A stretch of DNA of 29,206 nt. Origin: Pseudomonadota bacterium (lineage in GTDB: Bacteria > Pseudomonadota > Gammaproteobacteria > Burkholderiales > Burkholderiaceae_B). Shown here in pieces: positions 23,643 to 29,206 of the stretch. The stretch's first letter is position 1, and each line of letters opens with the position of its first letter. Position numbers and translations under genes: made by a program. The DNA lies in contig JAEXOO010000049.1 in the NCBI GenBank assembly GCA_023439305.1, positions 1-29,206 on the forward strand, in the 5' to 3' direction. The notes under the pieces were generated by a model. That model was not told the origin of the DNA. It saw only the letters and a list, made by a program, of their open reading frames with translations, and did no database searches.

Positions 23643-23681
23643 GTGATCCGCAGATCTGCCATCGAACAGATCTACGTTGCG

Positions 23682-23705
23682 AAAAGCCGGCTTAGGCCGG
23701 CTTTT
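23682..23705 (+). terminator. Cold-shock gene terminator
   Basis: AAAAGCCGGC and GCCGGCTTTT pair around TTAG, followed by more T residues. Confidence 0.93.
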
Positions 23706-24086
23706 TTCATGCTCCCGTATTGGCTGCTGTCGTGTTCCAGTCGTGCGGCCTTGCGGCAACATTGGTCTGGACAACGGTGCGTAGCTCGTTACGCCAGACT
23801 TATAATGGTTGAGCGTATGAAGGATTTGGCAAGTCGCTGTTATCCACAATTTTTCGCCTGTGCTTGGCATCATCTGGGAAAGTTGCATTCTATTGCGGAC
23901 CAGAGTCAGCACGTAGACCGATTTTACGGCCTTAGCCGCTATTTTTAAGGTGTCTGAGCCTCGGTCTTGTCTAGTGCCGCCGAGATATTCGATCACCCTT
24001 CAGGCGGAACAATTGCACCGTTTACATGCCAAACCAAGGGCATTCTCCACAAAGTTATCCACAGTCCTGTTTGGCTGAAGATGTTT
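23706..24086. other. mnmG leader region with two perfect DnaA boxes
   Basis: No convincing gene is seen; a 47-codon frame ending at 23948 resembles nothing I know. Perfect DnaA boxes lie at 23840-23848 and 24055-24063, both on the plus strand. TATAAT lies at 23801-23806. In many proteobacteria the origin is beside mnmG (gidA), so this is the second origin candidate. Confidence 0.5.
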
Positions 24087-24102
24087 TGTTCCACGTGGAA
24101 CA
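24087..24102. other. parS site 3 (perfect palindrome)
   Basis: TGTTCCACGTGGAACA is a perfect 16-bp palindrome and a parS variant of the type TGTTNCACGTGNAACA. It lies 32 bases centre to centre from the next site, about three helical turns, so ParB dimers would bind the same face. Confidence 0.93.
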
Positions 24103-24118
24103 GTTTATCTCTGAGATG

Positions 24119-24134
24119 TGTTTCACGTGGAACA
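24119..24134. other. parS site 4 (hybrid of two variants)
   Basis: TGTTTCACGTGGAACA combines the left half of the 8765 site with the right half of the 24087 site. Its last six bases occupy the position expected for the -35 hexamer of the mnmG promoter. Confidence 0.9.
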
Positions 24135-24151
24135 GCTGACTTTCCTGGTCG

Positions 24152-24157
24152 TATAAT
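24152..24157 (+). promoter_or_regulatory. Likely -10 box of mnmG
   Basis: TATAAT lies 27 bases before the mnmG ATG. At the standard 17-base spacing the -35 position would be 24129-24134 (GGAACA), which is poor and lies within parS site 4. Confidence 0.5.
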
Positions 24158-24184
24158 TGATTTTTACTTTTTAGCTGGTCCGAC

Positions 24185-26101
24185 ATGATTTATCCCGAAG
24201 AGTTTGACGTTATCGTCATCGGCGGCGGACACGCAGGTACCGAGGCGGCGCTGGCAGCTGCTCGGACAGGTGTGTCTACCTTGCTGCTTACTCACAATAT
24301 GGACACCTTGGGGCAAATGTCCTGCAATCCTTCTATTGGGGGGATTGGTAAAGGCCATTTGGTCAAAGAGGTCGATGCCTTAGGCGGTGCCATGGCGCTG
24401 GCCACAGACGAGGCTGGGATACAGTTTCGCACTCTGAATAGCTCCAAGGGGCCTGCTGTCCGAGCCACCCGTGCTCAGGCCGATCGCTCTTTGTATCGCA
24501 AGGCTATCCGTCAGCGTCTGCAAAATCAGCCTAATTTGATGGTGTTCCAGCAATCGGTTGAGGACTTGATTCTGGAAGGCGAGCAAGTGGTTGGCGCCGT
24601 GACCAAAATTGGACTCGAGTTCCGAGCCAAGGCGGTGGTCCTGACGGCAGGGACCTTCTTGAACGGGCTGGTTCATGTAGGCCTTAATAACTATTCGGCT
24701 GGGCGAGCGGGGGATCCACCGTCCATCAGCCTGGCGCATCGTCTGCGGGAACTGAAGCTGCCGCAGGGTCGCTTAAAGACCGGCACGCCGCCTCGTATCG
24801 ACGCCAACACAATTGATTTCTCCCGTTTGGAGGTTCAACCAGGCGATATGGATCCGGTGCCCGTGTTTTCCTATATGGGCAACGCCTCTTTGCATCCGCA
24901 GCAGATGCCTTGCTGGATTACACATACCAATGAGCGCACGCACGACATCATACGCTCAGGTCTGGATCGTTCGCCTATGTATAGCGACCAGGGCACAATT
25001 GAAGGAATAGGCCCACGCTATTGTCCTTCTATCGAAGACAAAATACATCGTTTCGCCGACAAGGCCAGCCACCAGGTCTTCCTGGAGCCAGAGGGACTGA
25101 GCACGACGGAGATCTATCCCAACGGGGTATCCACCAGCCTGCCTTTTGACATCCAGCTGGCCATGGTTCGCAGTTTGCCCGGCTTGGAGAATGCGCGCAT
25201 TATGCGGCCTGGCTATGCGATCGAATATGATTATTTCGACCCCCGTGCGCTGCATCCAACCCTGGAAACCAAGCAGATTCGTGGCTTGTTCTTCGCCGGT
25301 CAGATCAATGGCACAACAGGCTACGAAGAAGCCGCTGCTCAAGGCCTGCTGGCAGGTGCCAACGCGGCACTGCAGGCGCAAGGCAAAGATCAATGGTATC
25401 CGCGGCGCAACGAAGCCTACTTGGGCGTGCTGGTCGACGATTTGATTACTCGCGGGGTAACGGAACCCTATCGCATGTTTACGTCGCGTGCGGAGTATCG
25501 CCTGAGCCTGCGGGAAGACAACGCTGATCAACGTTTGACCGAAATCGGCCGCCAGTTGGGATTGGTGGACGATGCGCGTTGGGATCACTTCAACCGTAAA
25601 CGCGATGCGGTAGCCCGTGAAATCGAACGATTAAAGGGCACATGGGTCAATCCACGCAGCTTCTCTGCTGAGCGAGCCCAAGCGCTGCTGGGCAAAGCCA
25701 TCGAGCGAGAGTATTCCTTTTACGACTTATTGAAGCGCCCTGAAGTCCATTATGGAAATCTGATGCAGGTTCAGAACGATCAGGGGGATTTGATTGCCGG
25801 CCCAGGGCTCGAGGACCCCGTCCACGTGGAACAGGTCGAGATCCAGGTCAAATATGCTGGCTATGTGGCTCGTCAGCAGGACGAAGTAGAGCGCCAGGCA
25901 GCCTTGGAAGAGCAGGTCATTCCGGCGGACTTGGATTATGACGATATCAAGGGTCTGTCTATTGAGGTGCGGCAGCGCCTTAAAGCGTCACGCCCGGCGA
26001 CTATAGGGCAGGCTGGTCGAATTCAAGGAATAACCCCGGCGGCTGTATCTTTGCTGCTGGTTTATCTGAAACGTAAGCAGAAAAATCGTAACGCGGCATG
26101 A
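24185..26101 (+). CDS. mnmG: tRNA uridine 5-carboxymethylaminomethyl modification enzyme MnmG
   Basis: The 638-residue protein is the FAD-dependent partner of MnmE (formerly GidA), which modifies U34 in the wobble position of several tRNAs using methylene-THF. The Rossmann motif VIVIGGGHAGTEAALAAAR lies at about 10-28. The family signatures SCNPSIGGIGKGHLVKE (about 46-62), LNSSKGPAVRATRAQ, TGTPPRI, RPGYAIEYDYFDP and GTTGYEEAAAQG follow. Length is close to E. coli MnmG. It opens an operon with rsmG, parA and parB, a gene order conserved next to the origin in many proteobacteria. Confidence 0.99.
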   Translation: MIYPEEFDVIVIGGGHAGTEAALAAARTGVSTLLLTHNMDTLGQMSCNPSIGGIGKGHLVKEVDALGGAMALATDEAGIQFRTLNSSKGPAVRATRAQADRSLYRKAIRQRLQNQPNLMVFQQSVEDLILEGEQVVGAVTKIGLEFRAKAVVLTAGTFLNGLVHVGLNNYSAGRAGDPPSISLAHRLRELKLPQGRLKTGTPPRIDANTIDFSRLEVQPGDMDPVPVFSYMGNASLHPQQMPCWITHTNERTHDIIRSGLDRSPMYSDQGTIEGIGPRYCPSIEDKIHRFADKASHQVFLEPEGLSTTEIYPNGVSTSLPFDIQLAMVRSLPGLENARIMRPGYAIEYDYFDPRALHPTLETKQIRGLFFAGQINGTTGYEEAAAQGLLAGANAALQAQGKDQWYPRRNEAYLGVLVDDLITRGVTEPYRMFTSRAEYRLSLREDNADQRLTEIGRQLGLVDDARWDHFNRKRDAVAREIERLKGTWVNPRSFSAERAQALLGKAIEREYSFYDLLKRPEVHYGNLMQVQNDQGDLIAGPGLEDPVHVEQVEIQVKYAGYVARQQDEVERQAALEEQVIPADLDYDDIKGLSIEVRQRLKASRPATIGQAGRIQGITPAAVSLLLVYLKRKQKNRNAA

Positions 26102-26766
26102 GTGCAGAATTTTCCCAACGTCTGGATAAGGCGCTGAACGAACTGGGTTTACAGGTCGAGCCGGAAGTCGCCCAGAAATTGCTTGTTTATATTCAACAGT
26201 TGCAACGATGGAATCGAACCTATAACCTGACGGCCCTGCGTGACCCAGATCAAATGCTGGTGCAGCACATTTTTGATAGTCTGTCGATTGTACGGCCGAT
26301 TCAGGACTATCTGGAGCAGGGCGCAAAGACTGCAGATCCCATCAGTATCGTCGATGTGGGTTCCGGTGCTGGTCTGCCGGGCGTTGTGCTAGCTGCGACA
26401 TGTTCCACGTGGAACATTACCTGTATTGATGCTGTCGAGAAGAAAATGGCCTTTGTGCAGCAAATGGCAGGGGTGTTGCGTTTGCCAAATTTGCAGGCCC
26501 TTCATGTTCGAGTGGAAAAAGAGCCTGCGCTGAGCGCCGATATTGTCGTGTCCAGAGCCTTTTCCTCTCTGATTGATTTTGTTAATTTGGCGGGCAGGCA
26601 TGTTCGTGCAGGTGGTCGTATCGCAGCCATGAAAGGCAAGATACCCGACGAGGAGATCGCCGCTCTACAGGCTCAAAGTACCTGGCAGGTCGAGCGTATT
26701 GAATCATTAACTGTGCCGGAGCTGGATGCTCAACGTTGTCTGGTGTGGTTGGTGCAGCAAGGATAA
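26098..26766 (+). CDS. rsmG: 16S rRNA (guanine-N7) methyltransferase RsmG
   Basis: The 222-residue protein (formerly GidB) methylates G527 of 16S rRNA with SAM. YIQQLQRWNRTYNLTALRDPDQMLVQHIFDSL spans about 36-66. SAM motif I reads VDVGSGAGLPGVVLA, followed by a motif of type IDAVEKKMAFVQQ and the VVSRAFSSL segment. Its ATG overlaps the mnmG stop (ATGA), so the two are coupled. A perfect parS site lies within its coding sequence. Confidence 0.98.
   Translation: MSAEFSQRLDKALNELGLQVEPEVAQKLLVYIQQLQRWNRTYNLTALRDPDQMLVQHIFDSLSIVRPIQDYLEQGAKTADPISIVDVGSGAGLPGVVLAATCSTWNITCIDAVEKKMAFVQQMAGVLRLPNLQALHVRVEKEPALSADIVVSRAFSSLIDFVNLAGRHVRAGGRIAAMKGKIPDEEIAALQAQSTWQVERIESLTVPELDAQRCLVWLVQQG
26401..26416. 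other. parS site 5, inside rsmG
   Basis: TGTTCCACGTGGAACA is identical to site 3 and a perfect palindrome. It encodes CSTWN within RsmG just after the SAM-binding motif, replacing residues that vary in the family. Confidence 0.92.
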
Positions 26767-26768
26767 TC

Positions 26769-27584
26769 ATGAGTAAAAATGACGATAAATCTTCCGGCGC
26801 CTACATTTTTTGTATCGCCAACCAGAAAGGCGGGGTAGGCAAGACTACCACTGCCATCAATCTGGCGGCCGCGCTGGCTCTGCTGAAGAAAAAAGTCCTG
26901 CTGATCGACCTTGATCCGCAAGGCAATGCCACCATGGGCAGTGGCATAGATAAAAACAACCTTTCGGGTAATCTGTATCAGGTACTGATCGGACAAGAAA
27001 CCATTTCGAGCGTAAAGGTACGTTCTGAAACCGGAGGTTACGATGTGTTACCTTCTAATCGCGAGCTGTCTGGCGCTGAAATCGATCTAATCCAGATGGA
27101 GGAGCGGGAGCAGCAGCTCAAGCAAGCCCTTGTCCAGGTATCAGGCGAATACGATTTCGTGCTGATCGATTGTCCGCCTACTCTGTCTTTGTTGACGCTC
27201 AATGGACTGGCGAGCGCACATGGGGTCATCATCCCCATGCAATGCGAATACTTTGCTCTGGAAGGGCTCTCGGACCTGGTCAATACAGTCAAGCGCGTCT
27301 ATCGCAACATCAACTCGGATCTCCAGCTCATCGGTCTGTTGCGCGTCATGTTTGATAGTCGTGTAACCTTGCAGCAGCAAGTGTCCGGCCAGATCGAGAC
27401 GCACTTTGGCGACAAGGTGTTCAAGACGGTCGTTCCGCGTAATGTGCGCCTGGCCGAAGCTCCCAGCCATGGCATGCCCGGTATTGTCTACGACAAGAAT
27501 TCTCGTGGCGCCAAGGCTTACCTGGACTTCGGCAAAGAGCTGGTCAAGCGGCTCAAGAAAGAGTCTCGTACCGACAAGGCATAA
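26769..27584 (+). CDS. parA: Chromosome partitioning ATPase ParA
   Basis: The start at 26769 (MSKNDDKSSGAYIF) has AAGGA 6-7 bases upstream and lies two bases after the rsmG stop; a longer frame to 26736 lacks support. The 271-residue ATPase has the deviant Walker A KGGVGKTT (20-27, signature K20 and K25), Walker A' LLIDLDPQGNAT and Walker B VLIDCPPTLSLLT. It lacks the N-terminal helix-turn-helix of plasmid ParA proteins, as in chromosomal Soj/ParA. It binds DNA as an ATP dimer and moves ParB-parS complexes toward the poles. Confidence 0.98.
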   Translation: MSKNDDKSSGAYIFCIANQKGGVGKTTTAINLAAALALLKKKVLLIDLDPQGNATMGSGIDKNNLSGNLYQVLIGQETISSVKVRSETGGYDVLPSNRELSGAEIDLIQMEEREQQLKQALVQVSGEYDFVLIDCPPTLSLLTLNGLASAHGVIIPMQCEYFALEGLSDLVNTVKRVYRNINSDLQLIGLLRVMFDSRVTLQQQVSGQIETHFGDKVFKTVVPRNVRLAEAPSHGMPGIVYDKNSRGAKAYLDFGKELVKRLKKESRTDKA

Positions 27585-27613
27585 CGCACCCCAGAAATAA
27601 TAGGAAAGTAAGC

Positions 27614-28555
27614 ATGGCTACTCGAAAACCCAAAGGCCTAGGTCGCGGCCTGGATGCGCTGCTGGGCGCTGATGCCGGAGCGATAGCAACGATTGGGAAG
27701 ACGGCGGCAGCTCCACCATTAAAAGACGCTCTGCCTTCCAGCTTGCCGGTCAAGCTGCTCAAGGCCGGTGTCTATCAGCCCCGTACCCGCATGGACGAGG
27801 GCGCCCTGAATGAACTGGCCGAATCCATCCGAGCCCAGGGGGTGATGCAGCCCATCCTGGTGCGGCCGCTCGGCGGCAAGGACAAGGGCAAGTACGAGAT
27901 TATTGCCGGGGAACGGCGCTTTCGCGCATCCCAGATCGCCGGACTGGCCGAGGTGCCGGTGCTCGTCCGTGAAGTGGGCGACGAGAATGCGGCCATCATG
28001 GCGCTGATAGAAAACATTCAGCGCGAAGACCTTAACCCCCTGGAAGAGGCGCAAGGTGTCAAGCGCCTGCTGGATGAGTTCGGCTTGACGCATGAGCAGG
28101 CCGCCCAGGCCATCGGCCGCTCACGCTCGGCGACCAGTAACCTGCTGCGTTTGATCAATCTGGCTGAGCCCGTGCAGATCATGCTGCTGGCCGGCGATAT
28201 CGACATGGGCCACGCCCGTGCCTTGCTGGCCGTGGACGCTGCCCGTCAGATCATGCTGGCCAACGAAGTCATCGCCCGCCGCCTGTCGGTGCGCGATACT
28301 GAAAAGCTGGTGGCCCGGACCTTGCACGAAGACGATGCGCCCGCTGCCAAGCAGGCGGCGCGTCGAGCCGGCGCCAATGGCGATGTGCAACGTTTCGAGA
28401 AAATCCTGTCGGACCATCTGGGTACCAAGGTCACGCTCAAAGTGGGAGCCAAGGACAAGGGCCAGCTGCAGATCTCCTTCCATGGTTGGGAGCACCTGAA
28501 CGCCTTGCTCGAAAAACAAGGTTTGTCCGCGTTGCTGGAGCAGGCTGAGGACTGA
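27614..28555 (+). CDS. parB: Chromosome partitioning protein ParB (CTPase clamp)
   Basis: The 313-residue protein starts with KGLGRGLDALLG, the ParA-interacting tail. The ParB/Srx CTP-binding domain includes VYQPRTRM, ELAESIRAQGVMQPILVRP and box II GERRFRAS (99-106), then the IENIQREDLNPLEEAQG motif. A helix-turn-helix (about 158-180) contains EQAAQAIGRSRSATSNLLRL, and a C-terminal dimerisation region follows. It binds parS and slides as a CTP-loaded clamp. It lies 29 bases after parA with GGAAAG near the start. The cognate sites are the five parS copies in this window. Confidence 0.98.
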   Translation: MATRKPKGLGRGLDALLGADAGAIATIGKTAAAPPLKDALPSSLPVKLLKAGVYQPRTRMDEGALNELAESIRAQGVMQPILVRPLGGKDKGKYEIIAGERRFRASQIAGLAEVPVLVREVGDENAAIMALIENIQREDLNPLEEAQGVKRLLDEFGLTHEQAAQAIGRSRSATSNLLRLINLAEPVQIMLLAGDIDMGHARALLAVDAARQIMLANEVIARRLSVRDTEKLVARTLHEDDAPAAKQAARRAGANGDVQRFEKILSDHLGTKVTLKVGAKDKGQLQISFHGWEHLNALLEKQGLSALLEQAED

Positions 28556-28579
28556 TTTCGGTCTCGATTTGAAGCAAGA

Positions 28580-28599
28580 AACCGGCCTGCGGGCCGGTT
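28580..28599 (+). terminator. mnmG-rsmG-parA-parB terminator
   Basis: AACCGGCC and GGCCGGTT pair around TGCG, followed by T residues to 28604. Confidence 0.93.
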
Positions 28600-28644
28600 T
28601 TTTTATCGAAAAGCGAAATATATTCAACTTTTTCTGCAAAAGGC

Positions 28645-28673
28645 TTGACGGACCCTGAAAACACGTCCATAAT
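28645..28673 (+). promoter_or_regulatory. Promoter of the tRNA-tuf unit
   Basis: TTGACG and CATAAT are spaced by exactly 17 bases and placed about 15 bases before the first tRNA, a typical strong sigma-70 promoter for stable RNA. The GC-rich sequence after the -10 box resembles a stringent discriminator. Confidence 0.8.
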
Positions 28674-28688
28674 TCGATTTTCGCTTCG

Positions 28689-28775
28689 GGTGGGATGTCC
28701 GAGTGGTTAAAGGAGGCAGACTGTAAATCTGTTGGCCCTGCGCCTACGCTGGTTCGAATCCAGCTCCCACCACCA
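28689..28775 (+). tRNA. tRNA-Tyr (GTA)
   Basis: Acceptor stem GGTGGGA pairs with TCCCACC. The anticodon loop is CTGTAAA with GTA at 28723-28725. A long variable arm and the T-loop GGTTCGAATCC are present. CCA is encoded (28773-28775). Confidence 0.97.
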
Positions 28776-28834
28776 GTACTAATCTAAAGTCAGCTGCCAA
28801 GGCTGCTTTAGAACAGGGTGAAGAAAGTAATGCT

Positions 28835-28908
28835 GCGGGTGTAGCTCAATGGTAGAGCAGAAGCCTTCCAAGCTTAAGACGAGGGTTCGATCCCCTTCAC
28901 CCGCTCCA
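28835..28908 (+). tRNA. tRNA-Gly (TCC)
   Basis: GCGGGTG pairs with CACCCGC. The anticodon TCC is at 28867-28869 and the T-arm reads GGTTCGATCCCC. CCA is encoded. Confidence 0.96.
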
Positions 28909-28948
28909 GGTTTTATATGCCTTTAGCTGTTCTAGGCTAAATGCAAAT

Positions 28949-29023
<75 letters not shown>

Positions 29024-29067
29024 CATCTCTTTTATCTCATATCGCTTTATCCCTTCAGGAGTCTGCC

Positions 29068-29206
29068 ATGGCTAAAGGCAAGTTTGAACGGACTAAACCG
29101 CACGTCAACGTCGGTACTATCGGTCACGTTGACCACGGTAAAACCACGCTGACCGCAGCAATCTGCACGGTTCTGGCCAAAGCATTCGGCGGCGAAGCTC
29201 GCGACT
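29068..29206 (+). CDS. tuf: Elongation factor Tu, N-terminal part (cut by window end)
   Basis: ATG 29068 is preceded by AGGAG at good spacing. The 46 visible codons read MAKGKFERTKPHVNVGTIGH, then VDHGKTT and LTAAICTVL. This is the canonical EF-Tu start with the P-loop GHVDHGKT. EF-Tu is the GTPase that brings aminoacyl-tRNA to the ribosome. It is probably read together with the three upstream tRNA genes, an order shared with the E. coli tRNA-tufB operon. Confidence 0.98.
   Translation, partial: MAKGKFERTKPHVNVGTIGHVDHGKTTLTAAICTVLAKAFGGEARD

Noticed and set aside
23805..23948. 47-codon frame after a TATAAT (MVERMKDLASRCYPQFF)
   Set aside because: It contains a DnaA box and has no recognisable homology or ribosome site, so origin-related DNA is more likely than a gene.
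25818..25833. CACGTGGAACA inside mnmG as a sixth parS
   Set aside because: Only the right half is intact; the three left-most bases differ, giving 13 of 16 matches. Codons explain it.

Overview
The window looks like the replication-origin region of a betaproteobacterium of the family Alcaligenaceae (Alcaligenes/Bordetella relatives). The evidence is the mnmG-rsmG-parA-parB order followed by tRNA-Tyr, tRNA-Gly, tRNA-Thr and tuf, a Bordetella-type globin-coupled diguanylate cyclase, a ureDABCEFG operon, and moderate-to-high GC outside a strikingly AT-rich core. The genus is an inference; no rRNA gene is present.

Left part (1-8.8 kb), mostly minus strand: the last codons of an autotransporter barrel; a FecR-type anti-sigma regulator without its sigma factor; an unknown two-helix membrane protein; a small polytopic membrane protein; a PhzF-family enzyme; a secreted GlcG/HbpS-like haem-binding protein preceded by a sensor kinase/LuxR-type response regulator pair; a winged-helix regulator; and a serine/threonine dehydratase-like enzyme.

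Middle (8.8-18.9 kb): a DUF4105 membrane protein, phosphatidylserine decarboxylase (psd) and a globin-GGDEF diguanylate cyclase on the minus strand, then the complete urease operon ureDABCEFG on the plus strand. Next come the decayed start of an NCS1-type nucleobase transporter and an intact yeast-type cytosine deaminase.

Origin core (18.9-24.2 kb): AT-rich DNA with seven perfect TTATCCACA DnaA boxes. Hand-counted GC skew changes sign near 21 kb. The core also holds a metallophosphatase gene broken by an in-frame stop, an aminotransferase and a cold-shock gene. I place the best oriC candidate at about 20.65-21.8 kb, with a left cluster at 19.0-19.55 kb and a third next to mnmG.

Right part (24.2-29.2 kb): mnmG, rsmG, parA and parB run in one direction, followed by a strong promoter, three tRNA genes and the start of tuf. 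Five parS sites at four places (8.77, 16.79, 24.09/24.12 and 26.40 kb) flank the origin. Together with ParA and ParB they form a complete chromosome-segregation module, and one site covers the -35 position of a likely mnmG promoter.
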